Shown here one piece after another: positions 29,490-40,504 of a stretch of DNA of 64,000 bases. The notes beneath the pieces are model-generated. The model was not told the origin of the DNA, did no database searches, and saw nothing but the letters and a program-made list of their open reading frames with translations. Each line of letters begins with the position of its first letter. Position 1 is the first letter of the stretch. Position numbers and translations under genes: made by a program. The DNA is taken from the NCBI GenBank assembly GCA_021771695.1, contig JAETON010000004.1:1-64000 (forward strand), in the 5' to 3' direction. The DNA comes from Lachnospiraceae bacterium. Its GTDB lineage: Bacteria > Bacillota > Clostridia > Lachnospirales > Lachnospiraceae.

Positions 29490-30620
29490 TAAGAATTCGC
29501 ATAAAATCTGATTACTGATTAGAATTCCCTGTTCTGTCAAAGATAATCTTTGGTTTTTTTCTTTCATCCATCCTTGTTTTATGGCATTCTCTATAACATC
29601 TTGATAGAGAGTGTCCAAGGATTGATGAAATTTTTCCTTAAATTCCTGTTTTGAAACTCCTTCTGTTTTCCGAAGTCCTAAAAACATAAATTCTTCTATC
29701 TGTGCCTCTATGGAGAGTTCTTCTGCCTGCTGCCAAGGCTTTTCAAAAGTCATAAGCTCCAGATAGTCTTTCATTTTCGATGGATTATCAAAACGTTTTT
29801 GATCTAAATAAGAAGATGCATTTAACCCGGCTCCCAAATACGGAATGCCTGACCAATATCCAAGATTATGCCGGCATTCTTTTCCCGGCAGAGAATAATT
29901 TGATATTTCATACTTTTCATATCCGTATTCTCCAAGAATCTCTCCTGTCATCGCATACATCTGCACTTCATCTTCCTCCGATGGAAGATCCTGTTCTAAT
30001 TTTGGATTTTGGGCAAACGGTGTCCCGTCTTCCACAATTAAGCTATATGCTGAAATATGTTCCGGTTTTAAACTGGCTGCAGCCCTAAGAGTTTCTTCAT
30101 AAGATGTCATCGTTTGTTTCGGTATTCCACTCATTAAATCGATATTGATATTTTCAAATCCCGTCATCCTTGCAAGTTCATAGCTGTTTAAAAAATCTTC
30201 ATATGTATGAATCCTGCCCAAATAACGAAGTTCCTCTTCTTTGGTACTTTGAAGTCCAAAACTCAACCGCTGGATTCCTGCCTGATAATATTTTTGTAAT
30301 TTTTGCTGATCAACAGTTCCCGGATTCGCCTCCATAGTGATTTCAATCTTTGGTTCCCATGCAAAATACTCTTTGATACACTCACACAAACAGCAAATAT
30401 ATTCTGCATCTATACAGGATGGAGTACCGCCGCCGATAAATATAGAAGAAAGCATTGTTCCAGAAAGACGTTTTCCCCAAAAACCGATTTCCCGATACAG
30501 CTGTTTCATATAAGCATCTATAGTTTCCTTTGATGCTTGAAAAGAACAAAAATCACAATAATTACATTTCTGTATACAGAAAGGGATATGCACATAAAGT
30601 TCCATCTTCTTAGTCTTCAT
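29484..30620 (-). CDS. hemW: Radical SAM heme chaperone HemW
   Basis: [30 protein letters not shown]. Confidence 0.93.
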   Translation of the reverse strand: MKTKKMELYVHIPFCIQKCNYCDFCSFQASKETIDAYMKQLYREIGFWGKRLSGTMLSSIFIGGGTPSCIDAEYICCLCECIKEYFAWEPKIEITMEANPGTVDQQKLQKYYQAGIQRLSFGLQSTKEEELRYLGRIHTYEDFLNSYELARMTGFENINIDLMSGIPKQTMTSYEETLRAAASLKPEHISAYSLIVEDGTPFAQNPKLEQDLPSEEDEVQMYAMTGEILGEYGYEKYEISNYSLPGKECRHNLGYWSGIPYLGAGLNASSYLDQKRFDNPSKMKDYLELMTFEKPWQQAEELSIEAQIEEFMFLGLRKTEGVSKQEFKEKFHQSLDTLYQDVIENAIKQGWMKEKNQRLSLTEQGILISNQILCEFLL

Positions 30621-32421
30621 CCAGCTTTAACACGCTCATAAATGCTTCCTGTGGAATTTCTACATTTCCAACCTGACGCATCCGCTTCTTTCCTTTTTTC
30701 TGTTTTTCCAACAGTTTTCTCTTTCTGGAAATATCCCCGCCGTAACATTTTGCAAGGACATCTTTTCTCATCGCTTTTACCGTTTCACGGGCAATAATTT
30801 TGCTTCCAATGGCTGCCTGAATTGGAATTTCAAATAAGTGCCTTGGAATCTCTTCTTTCAGTTTTGAACACATTTTTCTTCCACGTTCATAAGCTGTATC
30901 TTCATGAACAATAAAGGAAAGGGCATCCACTTCTTCTTTATTTATCAAAATATCCAATTTTACAAGGCTTGCTGTCTCGTAGCCTTTCATCTCGTAATCC
31001 AAAGAAGCATATCCTCTGGAACGTGATTTTAAGGCATCAAAGAAATCATAAATAATCTCATTTAACGGCAGCTCATATCGAAGCAGTGCTCTGGTTTCTT
31101 CCATGTATTCCATACCAAGATATACACCCCTGCGTTCTTGACAAAGTCCCATAATCGCACCAACAAATTCAGAGGTTACCATAATCTCTGCTGTTACGAT
31201 AGGTTCTTCCATATGGTCAATCTCAGACGGATCGGGCAGGTTGGATGGATTTGTCAGTTCTACTACAGTGCCGTCCGTTTTGTAAACTTTATAAATAACA
31301 CCCGGTGCCGTTGTTACCAAGTCCAAATTATATTCTCTCTCCAAACGTTCCTGTATAATTTCCAAATGCAGTAATCCTAAAAATCCACAGCGGAATCCAA
31401 ATCCAAGGGCAATGGATGTCTCTGGTTCAAACTGCAGTGCTGCATCATTTAACTGTAATTTTTCCAATGCATCTCTTAAATCCGGATATTTTGCTCCATC
31501 CGTCGGATAAAGTCCACAGTAAACCATTGGATTTACTTTCTTGTATCCCGGCAGCGGCTCAGAACATGGATAATTGGCATCTGTAATAGTATCACCAACT
31601 CTGGTTCCCTGTACATTTTTTAAACTGGCAGTTACATATCCTACCATTCCAGCAGAAAGTTCATCGCAAGGGATAAACTGCCCTGCACCAAAAGTTCCGA
31701 TTTCCACGACTTCTGCTGACTCTCCAGTAGCCATCATCTTCATCTTCGTACCAACTTTTATCGTTCCTTCTTTAATTCTCGTAAAAATAATAACTCCTTT
31801 ATATGCATCATAAATACTATCAAAAATCAATCCCTGCAGCGGTCCTTTAGGATCTCCTTTTGGTGCCGGAATCAGCTGAACGATCTGTTCTAATACCTGT
31901 TCTACATTCAATCCGCTTTTCGCCGAAACAAGCGGTGCATCCTCTGCATCAATTCCAATAACATCCTCAATCTCTGATTTTACCCTTTCCGGTTCTGCAC
32001 TTGGCAGATCAATTTTATTAATTACCGGCATAATTTCCAAATCATGATCCAGTGCAAGGTAAACATTTGCCAAAGTCTGAGCTTCAATTCCCTGTGCCGC
32101 ATCTACGACAAGAATCGCACCTTCACAAGCCGCCAGACTTCTGGATACCTCATAGTTAAAATCCACATGTCCCGGTGTATCAATAAGATTAAAAATATAT
32201 TCCTCTCCGTCCTCTGCTTTATATACAATACGTACTGCCTGAGATTTGATGGTAATTCCTCTTTCTCTCTCTAAATCCATATTATCCAGAACCTGCTCCT
32301 GCATTTCTCTATCTGTCAATGTCCCTGTCATCTGAATAATACGATCAGCCAAAGTTGATTTTCCATGATCGATATGTGCAATAATACAAAAATTCCGAAT
32401 CTTACTCTGATCGATAGCCAT
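30610..32421 (-). CDS. lepA: Elongation factor 4
   Basis: 603 aa; [22 protein letters not shown]-terminal [37 protein letters not shown]. Confidence 0.97.
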   Translation of the reverse strand: MAIDQSKIRNFCIIAHIDHGKSTLADRIIQMTGTLTDREMQEQVLDNMDLERERGITIKSQAVRIVYKAEDGEEYIFNLIDTPGHVDFNYEVSRSLAACEGAILVVDAAQGIEAQTLANVYLALDHDLEIMPVINKIDLPSAEPERVKSEIEDVIGIDAEDAPLVSAKSGLNVEQVLEQIVQLIPAPKGDPKGPLQGLIFDSIYDAYKGVIIFTRIKEGTIKVGTKMKMMATGESAEVVEIGTFGAGQFIPCDELSAGMVGYVTASLKNVQGTRVGDTITDANYPCSEPLPGYKKVNPMVYCGLYPTDGAKYPDLRDALEKLQLNDAALQFEPETSIALGFGFRCGFLGLLHLEIIQERLEREYNLDLVTTAPGVIYKVYKTDGTVVELTNPSNLPDPSEIDHMEEPIVTAEIMVTSEFVGAIMGLCQERRGVYLGMEYMEETRALLRYELPLNEIIYDFFDALKSRSRGYASLDYEMKGYETASLVKLDILINKEEVDALSFIVHEDTAYERGRKMCSKLKEEIPRHLFEIPIQAAIGSKIIARETVKAMRKDVLAKCYGGDISRKRKLLEKQKKGKKRMRQVGNVEIPQEAFMSVLKLDED

Positions 32422-32484
32422 AAGTTCCTCCTAAATACATCAAGTACGCCCGGCTGTCTGCCTTTCACGGCGCTAATTAGTTTA

Positions 32485-33591
32485 TTATAGCACACTACTT
32501 AACAATTCAGCAAGTAAACTCATGGATGCTTTTGCCTGTTTTACCGTATTGTTTTGCGCCCCTACCTCTACCAGCAGGCTCCTTCCCCGATAATGCAGAT
32601 TATAGCGGTATCCTTTCATATAAATCTTTCTTGTGAATCCTGGATATTTTTTCGCAGCCTGCGCCTGCAGCTGAAGACTAAATGCCATATTGGTCTTTTT
32701 ATTCGGATTTTTCAAATATGGAATATCTCCATTTTTTGCCGTTCTGCTGACACCATTAAAAAACATAATCTGTGCCATCTTCGTACCATTTTGTATTGTA
32801 ACAAGTTTTGTACTTTCCTTGACTCCATCCCTGTGAAGATCAATAACAACTTGAATTCCCGGATATTTCTTTAAATAGCGTTCAATAGCTTCCGCTGCAT
32901 AATTATACGCCTTTGAACGTTCCTCTTTCCCATTTCTCATATCATAGACACTGCGGTCATGAATGACACTGATTCCTTTTTCCTTCAGTTTATTTGTCAA
33001 TTCATCTCCGACACCAATGACTGTATCTCCTTTCTTTCCACGGCGGCTGTCTTTATATTCTTCGCTTCCATGTGTATGATAAATGAGTACCTGCGGTGAT
33101 GTTGTTTTTTTCAAGCTTAAATCCATATTTAACAGTACCTTTCCATTGATTTCACTGTTGGTAACCATGGTGGTACTGTCTACTTGATAAATATGCTTTC
33201 TCAAATATACTGGATTTTCCCATTTCTTCAAATGAAATTTCTCATTTTCTTTTGCCACTTCTTCTACTTTTCCATCGGTTGCTTCATCGTCTTCAAAATG
33301 ATAATACTCTTTTGATACTAAATCTGCTCCCGATGTCTTTTTATAATCCTCACTGTATTTTAAAACCGGCACTACATCATTTCGATAAGTTGTAATAATA
33401 CCAGATAAGACTGTCCCATAAACAGGCTGGCGCTTTTTATGCCATAACGGGAATAATCCTTCCACCAATCCATTGTAATAATCATAAATTGCTTCTGATG
33501 CAAATTCCTGATTCCAAAACATCTGTATTACAAAAAAAACAGCAAACAAAACGATACAAAGATTCATGATAAGTTTCTTCTTTTTTTCCAT
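32485..33591 (-). CDS. spoIIP: Stage II sporulation protein P
   Basis: PQVLIYHTHGSEEY, VVIDLHRDG, LLVEVGAQNNT. Confidence 0.93.
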   Translation of the reverse strand: MEKKKKLIMNLCIVLFAVFFVIQMFWNQEFASEAIYDYYNGLVEGLFPLWHKKRQPVYGTVLSGIITTYRNDVVPVLKYSEDYKKTSGADLVSKEYYHFEDDEATDGKVEEVAKENEKFHLKKWENPVYLRKHIYQVDSTTMVTNSEINGKVLLNMDLSLKKTTSPQVLIYHTHGSEEYKDSRRGKKGDTVIGVGDELTNKLKEKGISVIHDRSVYDMRNGKEERSKAYNYAAEAIERYLKKYPGIQVVIDLHRDGVKESTKLVTIQNGTKMAQIMFFNGVSRTAKNGDIPYLKNPNKKTNMAFSLQLQAQAAKKYPGFTRKIYMKGYRYNLHYRGRSLLVEVGAQNNTVKQAKASMSLLAELLSSVL

Positions 33592-33600
33592 ACTTCCATT

Positions 33601-34464
33601 TTATTCATAATTCCCGTGAATATGCAGTAATTGATTAATTCCCTCGGAAATCGTATAACTGATTCGATTCATGGACTCATCAATATTTTTTGGTGTTACA
33701 TGCATGGAAATAAATTCTTCATCTAAACGTGCATAAGCCTTTTCCTGATCTTTAGCTTCCAGCAAATCATTGATAATGGCTGGAACAGAAATCACCGTTG
33801 GTACTCCAACTGCCAAAACCGGAATCCCAACCGTATGTTTTGTAATTTCATTCCGATGATTTCCCACTCCGGAACCCGGTGCAATTCCAGTATCACTGAT
33901 CTGTATGGTGCGGTTTAGACGATTGGAACTTCTGGCCGCCAAAGCATCAATGGCAATCATAACATCCGGTTTCGTTTTTTCTACTAAAGCTTCTAAAATC
34001 TCACTGGTTTCAATCCCTGTCTGCGCCATGACTCCCGGAGCGATTGCACTTAATTCCATGGCAGAATTCAATAACCCCTCTTTTTTTAAATGCCTTGTCA
34101 CATAAAGGTTTTCTACAACTTTAGGTCCCAGTGAATCCGCTGTTACCCCTGCATTTCCAAGTCCCGCTACTAAAACTTTGGCATTTCTAGGAATTAAGTC
34201 TTTTAAATTTAAAAACAGCGCTTCACTCATTTCCCGATGAAATCCGCCGTCATTTCTTGCCAAATCTTTTGTCTCAATGGTAATATATTGACCTTTCGGC
34301 TTTCCAAGAGCCTCTTCTCCCTTTTTATTTTTAATAATAATTTTTGTCTCTTTCATATGATTGGAAGTATCAATTCTGGTCTTTACCGTAACTCCAGACA
34401 ACAAAGATTCTTCTTCCATTTCTTCTTTTAATTCCAAAGCTAAATCCGTACGGTTCTGCATCAC
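33601..34464 (-). CDS. gpr: Spore germination protease GPR
   Basis: RTDLALEL N-terminus, VAGLGNAGVTADSLGPKV, PDVMIAIDALAARS. Confidence 0.95.
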   Translation of the reverse strand: MMQNRTDLALELKEEMEEESLLSGVTVKTRIDTSNHMKETKIIIKNKKGEEALGKPKGQYITIETKDLARNDGGFHREMSEALFLNLKDLIPRNAKVLVAGLGNAGVTADSLGPKVVENLYVTRHLKKEGLLNSAMELSAIAPGVMAQTGIETSEILEALVEKTKPDVMIAIDALAARSSNRLNRTIQISDTGIAPGSGVGNHRNEITKHTVGIPVLAVGVPTVISVPAIINDLLEAKDQEKAYARLDEEFISMHVTPKNIDESMNRISYTISEGINQLLHIHGNYE

Positions 34465-34528
34465 ATTTCTCCTTTTTCCCTTAGTATTGTATTTTTGAAA
34501 AAAATTATGTGATTTTTGAATTAGAATA

Positions 34529-34557
34529 TTGACAAATTCTACATTGTTCTATAAAAT
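34529..34557 (+). promoter_or_regulatory. rpsT promoter
   Basis: TTGACA-N17-TAAAAT. Confidence 0.75.
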
Positions 34558-34653
34558 ATAACAGTATGTTTGTCTATGGCTTAACCGTGTCTCGCTGTAG
34601 ATGAATACCGAAACGAATAAATAAATGAAATTATTATATTGGAGGTGCCCACA

Positions 34654-34917
34654 TTGGCAAACATTAAATCAGCAAAGAAAAGAATCAAAGTTATTGAAAC
34701 AAAAACAGCAAGAAATAAAGCTATTAAAACAAAAGTAAAAACTTACATTAAAAAAGTAGAAGCAGCAATCGCAGCTGGAGACAAAGCTGCAGCAGACAAA
34801 GCATTAACTGCATGTATCGCAGAAATCAATAAAGCTGCATCTAAAGGAATTTTCCACAAAAATACAGCTTCTAGAAAAATCTCTCGTTTAACAAAAGCTG
34901 TAAACAAAGTAGCTTAA
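34654..34917 (+). CDS. rpsT: 30S ribosomal protein S20 (TTG start)
   Basis: (M)ANIKSAKKRIKVIETKTARNKA; TTG at 34654 preceded by GGAGGTG, so the ORF-track start at 34639 sits on the RBS. Confidence 0.96.
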   Translation: MANIKSAKKRIKVIETKTARNKAIKTKVKTYIKKVEAAIAAGDKAAADKALTACIAEINKAASKGIFHKNTASRKISRLTKAVNKVA

Positions 34918-34964
34918 TTTTATATTATATAGATTAACAAAAAGAAGAGCAGCCGTCAGCTCAA

Positions 34965-34985
34965 TGTCATTAAGTTAAGATGACA
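34965..34985. repeat. Short inverted repeat, possible mobile-element end
   Basis: TGTCAT-TAAGTTAAG-ATGACA, about 55 bp before the IS4-like remnant. Confidence 0.45.
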
Positions 34986-34990
34986 AATCA

Positions 34991-35022
34991 AGATCTCTAT
35001 ATCAGAAGTGATATGGAGGTCT
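34991..35022 (+). terminator. Terminator downstream of rpsT
   Basis: AGATCTCTATATCA-GAAG-TGATATGGAGGTCT followed by a T-run. Confidence 0.85.
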
Positions 35023-35041
35023 TTTTTTCTGTAACAAAGGA

Positions 35042-35239
35042 TTGACAATGTTTATGATTTATGTGGCCGCTTTTGCTATTGAAATCATAACCCATTCTCT
35101 TAAAAAAGTGATATCTGATTTAGCTGCCAATCCTTCACTCTTTCTCAGAAATCCGGATGTTGATTTTTCTAGAAACAGGAAAATTGATTTTAACGTAAAT
35201 ACTCCTTTAACCGCACCTTTCATAACCTTAATTTTTTAA
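35042..35239 (+). pseudogene. N-terminal remnant of an IS4-family transposase
   Basis: ITHSLKKVISDLAANPSLFLRNPDVDFSRNRKIDF resembles IS4-type transposase N-termini; homology ends abruptly after KIDF. Confidence 0.65.
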
Positions 35240-35426
35240 ACAGCTTTTTTCTTACTTCCATCCCTGACTGTTGCTGTAAATTGTCACCGTTTTCTCTTTG
35301 TTATTTTACGTCATATACGCCGGCAAGTATGACTGACCAGAACATAGAGTTTTTTCGTCTTTTTAAATAATACCCACGAAGCTGAGAAAGAAAATAAGTC
35401 TGCCCACACCTCCAACCTATTGGAAC

Positions 35427-36332
35427 TTAATCAAAATGGTAATGTGATTCTTTGTAATATCCATACTTTTCCAGATTAAAATCGGATTTGCTTAATGATG
35501 GCAGCCCTTTTGTATTGTAAACATATACTCCCGGCATCATTTCTTTGGCTCCTTTTTTACCAATCAGGAATGCATAGTATCCACCTGCATCATCATTTAA
35601 TTGTGCATCCACAATATACCATTTACCTCTCATCTTTACCATATTCCATTGATGAGATGGGTTCATTGCCTTTTTATTAGCATGTACATATTTACATGGA
35701 ACTCCTGCACCATCACATAAGGCTTTCAACGCTCTCGCATAACCGGAACACTGTGCTTTTTTATATTTTAAAGCACCTAATGCCGTATTTGCATACTTGA
35801 CATTCCATCCCTTCGTCTGATAAGAACAAATCGTACATAGATAATCATGTGCATTTAACAATTTTTCAAACTGTGTATAATTTGGCTGTGTATAAACATT
35901 TACAAAATTTGCAACCTTATCTTTGACAGTCTTCAACTGCTTTTTTGATAATCTTGGACCATAAACAGATCCCTTTTTATAATTCCCCGATACTTTCACC
36001 TTTGTGATAAGATTACTTTCTACAGTACCGGATGCAGTTTTTGCTTTCACCTTATAATAATACGTTTTTGACTCTCTGATTTTCTTATCCACGTAACTTG
36101 TCTTTGAAGCGGATAATGTTTTTAGCTTCTTGTATGATCCTTTCTTCTTCTTTGAACGAAAAACCGTATAATTTTTACTATCTGAAAGCTTTTTCCATTT
36201 CAAAGTAACACTCGAAGCTTTCGCAGAAGATATACGTAGATTTATGTGTGGCAGTTCACTAGCACGCACACTAAACCCAGAAAACAAAACCATACAAAAA
36301 ACCGTTACATTCGTTAACAACAACTTTTTCAT
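35427..36332 (-). CDS. Secreted protein with fibronectin III-like and transglutaminase-like domains
   Basis: Signal peptide MKKLLLTNVTVFCMVLFSGFSVRA; FN3-like region; Cys/His/Asp motifs KAQCSGYARAL, PSHQWNMVKM, WYIVDAQLND. Confidence 0.85.
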   Translation of the reverse strand: MKKLLLTNVTVFCMVLFSGFSVRASELPHINLRISSAKASSVTLKWKKLSDSKNYTVFRSKKKKGSYKKLKTLSASKTSYVDKKIRESKTYYYKVKAKTASGTVESNLITKVKVSGNYKKGSVYGPRLSKKQLKTVKDKVANFVNVYTQPNYTQFEKLLNAHDYLCTICSYQTKGWNVKYANTALGALKYKKAQCSGYARALKALCDGAGVPCKYVHANKKAMNPSHQWNMVKMRGKWYIVDAQLNDDAGGYYAFLIGKKGAKEMMPGVYVYNTKGLPSLSKSDFNLEKYGYYKESHYHFD

Positions 36333-36355
36333 ATAATCCTCCTCGTCTGCTCTTC

Positions 36356-36805
36356 TTATATCATTTTCATCCACTTCATCAAATATTCTTTTTCTCCAGT
36401 TTCTTCTTCCCTCTGCTCTCCTAGAATTTGAAAGCCTTCTCTTCTATAAAATCCAAGCGCCGATTTATTTTTCTCATAAACATGCAGTACCAGTTCATCC
36501 TGAATTTCTTTTATATCATCCAAAAGCATCTTTCCAATTCCTTGGGAACGGTACTTTTCATCTACAAAAATTCCTGCAATATAATTTCCCATCAAACCAA
36601 GGAATCCAAGAATTTTTCTCTCGTTTTTCCAGACAAACAGTTCCGCTTGAGGCATCATTGTTTTTACTTCCTCAAAATGAAACATCCAGTAATCTTTAGA
36701 AATAAAGTCATGTGCCTGCAGATTACTTTCAAACCACAGTTTCATAATATCATCTAAATCCTTTCCTTCAGACACCGAAACAATTTTCTCTATCTTTCCT
36801 TGCAT
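36356..36805 (-). CDS. GNAT family N-acetyltransferase
   Basis: IAGIFVDEKYRSQGIGKMLLDDIKE, NKSALGFYRREGFQ. Confidence 0.9.
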   Translation of the reverse strand: MQGKIEKIVSVSEGKDLDDIMKLWFESNLQAHDFISKDYWMFHFEEVKTMMPQAELFVWKNERKILGFLGLMGNYIAGIFVDEKYRSQGIGKMLLDDIKEIQDELVLHVYEKNKSALGFYRREGFQILGEQREEETGEKEYLMKWMKMI

Positions 36806-37284
36806 ACGTCAACCCAGTTCTTATAATTTGAATATTTCTCAAGTTCCGGAATGGTAAGTTCAATAGCGCTGTTTCCGCTTCCACATGCCGGAAATACCGT
36901 TTCAAACCGCTTTAAAGATTCATCCAAATAAATATCTACACCCTCATTTACTGCAAAAGGACATACTCCCCCAACGGCATGTCCAATTAAATCGGCTGCC
37001 TGTTCCTGAGTCATCATTTTTGCTTTTTTCCCAAAATATTTTTTGTATTTCGCATTTGCAATTTTTACATCTCCTGCTGTCACAATCAAAATCGGCTGTT
37101 CCCCAGCCAAAAATGAAAGAGTTTTTGCAATTCTTGCCTCCTCACAGTGCAATGCTTCCGCTGCAAGTGCCACTGTAGCACTGGATTCATCCAGTTCTTG
37201 TATGCGGTCTTCCATATGAAATTGTTGAAAATATGCTTTTACTTTCTCGATAGACATAATGTTCCTCCTATCGGCTGAATTCAA
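36790..37284 (-). CDS. YbaK/EbsC family aminoacyl-tRNA deacylase
   Basis: IAKTLSFLAGEQPILIVTAGDVKIANAKYKKYFGKKAKMM, GHAVGGVCPFAV. Confidence 0.9.
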   Translation of the reverse strand: MNSADRRNIMSIEKVKAYFQQFHMEDRIQELDESSATVALAAEALHCEEARIAKTLSFLAGEQPILIVTAGDVKIANAKYKKYFGKKAKMMTQEQAADLIGHAVGGVCPFAVNEGVDIYLDESLKRFETVFPACGSGNSAIELTIPELEKYSNYKNWVDVCKER

Positions 37285-38269
37285 TTAATAGTAACTCTAC
37301 TCCTACTCTATCACTGATGATACCACTTTTAATCTGCTCTTCTGTTTTTGCACATGCCTCTACCATTTGATACAGTGTATTCATTTGAAATAATTTCGCT
37401 TGATCCTTTAATTTTCCAACAACAAATGGTGGTACTTTTATTTTTTTTGCAATTGTTCCATTGTTATTTCCACGGCTGTCTAAATCTTTTACCTGTATCA
37501 ATTGGTTGCACTGCCTTACCAAAAGTGCCAGAATTCCAAACGGTGATTCTTTCAACTCAATCAAATCATAATACAACGTTAATACCTTATCTCTCTGTTT
37601 TTTGGCAATTGCCTCCAGCATAACAAAAATCTGATTGGTAGTCTGAGATGATGTCAAGTCTTCTAAATCTTTCTGTGTAATCTCTGCCCTGCTGTCTGTA
37701 TAAGAAATCAGCTTTTCCAACTCATTTTTTAAAGTGAACATATCAGAGCCGCATCGATAAAGAAAACTCCGAAGCGTCTTAGGAGACATCTGCTTTCCTT
37801 CTTTTTTTAATAAGGACAAAATCCATTTTCCTAAATCTTTTTCATTGGCTGCTTCAAAAGATACTGCATGTCCTTCTTTTGAAAGATATTTATAAATCTT
37901 TGAACGCTTATCCACCATATCTTCAATGAAAATCATCACTGTCGTATCCGCACATTCCTTCAATTGCTCCAGAAATGCATCATTTGCCTTTTTCCCAAGC
38001 CCCGTTTGATCCAAAATAATTAAACGATGATCACTAAAAAAAGGAAGGGTCTTTGCAAGTTCCGTTACTTCTTCCGGATCTGTCTTTTTGCCTTCAAAAT
38101 ACGAATAATTTATTGTGTCCTCTGGTGAAATTAACGCTTTATAAAGCTGTTCTTTCATCTGGGAAACCATATATTTTTCACTTCCATAAAACAGATAAAA
38201 TTTCGGATATTCATTCTTCTTTATATGTTCTAAAATCTTTTTCATAAAATGTTTGATGTCTCCTGTCAT
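37268..38269 (-). CDS. holA: DNA polymerase III subunit delta
   Basis: YLFYGSEKYMVSQ, GSDMFTLKNELEKLISY; position next to comEC. Confidence 0.92.
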   Translation of the reverse strand: MTGDIKHFMKKILEHIKKNEYPKFYLFYGSEKYMVSQMKEQLYKALISPEDTINYSYFEGKKTDPEEVTELAKTLPFFSDHRLIILDQTGLGKKANDAFLEQLKECADTTVMIFIEDMVDKRSKIYKYLSKEGHAVSFEAANEKDLGKWILSLLKKEGKQMSPKTLRSFLYRCGSDMFTLKNELEKLISYTDSRAEITQKDLEDLTSSQTTNQIFVMLEAIAKKQRDKVLTLYYDLIELKESPFGILALLVRQCNQLIQVKDLDSRGNNNGTIAKKIKVPPFVVGKLKDQAKLFQMNTLYQMVEACAKTEEQIKSGIISDRVGVELLLIEFSR

Positions 38270-38317
38270 TGATATTTCATGTCTTAGAATTATATCATAT
38301 AAACATCTTTTTGTTAA

Positions 38318-40501
38318 TCAATCCATCACTTCTTCCAATGTAACTGCCCCCTGCTGATCGGTTCTTTTTACTCTACTTCCATACTTTCTAAGCCGTTTCA
38401 GCACCTCTTCATGTGGATGCCCGTACCGGTTCTTTTTCCCACAGGAAATAACCGTTAATTCAGGCTTTGTTAATTTCAAAAACGTTTCCGAAGTTGAATT
38501 TCTAGAACCATGATGAGCAATTTTTAAAATCTCTGTCTTTTGCAGCCCGTCCTTTAACAATATTTCTTCTCCTTCTTTTTCCACATCCCCGGTTAGCAGC
38601 AGCTTTCTGCCAATCATCTCTCCCTGTAAAACAATGGATGCTGCATTTTTTTCTAACTGACTGTTTGCTTCCGGATGCAGAACTTTTAATGAAAAATCTT
38701 TTCCATAAATTTTCTTTCCTTTGGATAAATAGAATAATTTCGTTCCATTTTTTATCGCTGCCTTTTCAATTTTTTTATATGCAGTATCTTTGGAAATCTT
38801 AGGCATTCCTAAATACTCAATTTTTCCCATTCCCAGCAATTCTAAAATCCCTGAATAATGATCTGCATCCATGTGTGTGATAATTGCTATTTTTATTTTT
38901 TGATAACCACAGTATTTCAAATATGGTAAAACCCGGTATCTTCCAATATGTTTAACACTGCTGCTTCCGCCGTCTACCATAAACATTCCTCCGGCAGTTT
39001 CTGCCATCATGCAGTCTCCTTGCCCTACATCTAAAAATGTAATATTTCTTGGCTGCATCATTGGAATCACTGTCATCAGCAAAATTCCTGCATAAATTCC
39101 AAGAATCCGGATATGAAATCCTATTTTGATATCTTTTTTCAAACTTAATAGAAAAATAAAATAACAAATACATACCCAAAGAAATGGAACTTTTCCAACC
39201 GTCCATAATCCATAATCCTGTTTCGATATCCATATTACAATCTGAAACATCCACTGCACCATCCGGTGAATTGGCAATACTGGAAACCAAACAAATAACA
39301 ACGTCATAGAAAATGCTGCGGATGCTATCGGAACTGCAGCCACATTTGCTAAAAAAGATAAGATTGGTGTTTCATACTGTAAATAAATTGTCACAGGAAG
39401 CATTCCCATTTGTATAGCCATAGGAAATACCATTCTCTTTTTGATCTGTCCCTGCATTCCGTTCCATTCCGGCTCGATTTGCTGAATACAGCCAATGGCC
39501 AAAACCGCTGTAAATGACAAAATAAATCCGCTGTCCCAAATGTAAAACGGACGTCTGGTTAAAATAACAATTCCTGCGAACGAAGCGGAAGATAAAATAT
39601 CATAAGATTTCCCTAAAATTTGTGACAAAAAATACACACCAAGCATAAGAAATGCCCGAATAGATGATACTGATAATCCTGTAAGTATACAATAATATCC
39701 TGCAGTGAAAATTCCTGCAAAAGAACTTATACAAAAATTAAATCCTATTCTCCGAAATATTCGATAAATACCTCTTCCTGCCAATGAAATATGGAGGCCT
39801 GATACAGCCAATAAATGAATTAACCCGCTTTCTTTAAAATCATCTTTTTGTACATCACTGATTTCTGATTTATCTCCTAAAAGCATTCCCTGTACAAAAG
39901 ATACAGCTTCTTTCCCATATTGTTGATGAATCTGTTTTTTTATAAATTGCCTTGTCTGTACCACTCCAATGGATATATTTTTTGAACTATAATCTAAGAT
40001 TTGAATTTGATCTGCAAAAGATATGTAATAGATTCCTTTACTAAAATAATAATTTTTCGATGAAAACTGTCCGGGATTTGAAGCCGCCTCCTGCATCTCT
40101 ATAGAAGCCCATACTTGAATTTTGTCACCGGGATAAATAATTTCATTTCCGGAATAATACAAAATTATTTTTCCCTCCATGCCATCTCTTTTTAAAATGC
40201 AGGCTGTTCCTTTTTCTCTTTCTATTGTGTCTATTACCTCTCCTTGATATTTTTGTAAAGAAACAGATTTTATTTGTTCTATTTCACGATCCGCTGCCGC
40301 ATTTTGAATAAAGAAAAGACAGACTCCAAAAACTATCCCCACCAGTATCAAAAGATATCTTCGATCCTTTTTTACAAGAATCAAAAGAATCATGCCAAAA
40401 AAAATAGAATAAAAAACCGCTGATGCGGACATCCCATTCCACACAGCGGCCATCCCGGATAAATATCCGGTAAATATAAGAACCATCGGTCTTTTTTTCA
40501 T
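38318..40501 (-). CDS. comEC: DNA internalization-related competence protein ComEC/Rec2
   Basis: 727 aa; polytopic competence domain (LLAVSGLHISL) plus MBL domain (VGQGDCMMAE, THMDADHYSG). Confidence 0.94.
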   Translation of the reverse strand: MKKRPMVLIFTGYLSGMAAVWNGMSASAVFYSIFFGMILLILVKKDRRYLLILVGIVFGVCLFFIQNAAADREIEQIKSVSLQKYQGEVIDTIEREKGTACILKRDGMEGKIILYYSGNEIIYPGDKIQVWASIEMQEAASNPGQFSSKNYYFSKGIYYISFADQIQILDYSSKNISIGVVQTRQFIKKQIHQQYGKEAVSFVQGMLLGDKSEISDVQKDDFKESGLIHLLAVSGLHISLAGRGIYRIFRRIGFNFCISSFAGIFTAGYYCILTGLSVSSIRAFLMLGVYFLSQILGKSYDILSSASFAGIVILTRRPFYIWDSGFILSFTAVLAIGCIQQIEPEWNGMQGQIKKRMVFPMAIQMGMLPVTIYLQYETPILSFLANVAAVPIASAAFSMTLLFVWFPVLPIHRMVQWMFQIVIWISKQDYGLWTVGKVPFLWVCICYFIFLLSLKKDIKIGFHIRILGIYAGILLMTVIPMMQPRNITFLDVGQGDCMMAETAGGMFMVDGGSSSVKHIGRYRVLPYLKYCGYQKIKIAIITHMDADHYSGILELLGMGKIEYLGMPKISKDTAYKKIEKAAIKNGTKLFYLSKGKKIYGKDFSLKVLHPEANSQLEKNAASIVLQGEMIGRKLLLTGDVEKEGEEILLKDGLQKTEILKIAHHGSRNSTSETFLKLTKPELTVISCGKKNRYGHPHEEVLKRLRKYGSRVKRTDQQGAVTLEEVMD

Positions 40502-40504
40502 AAA

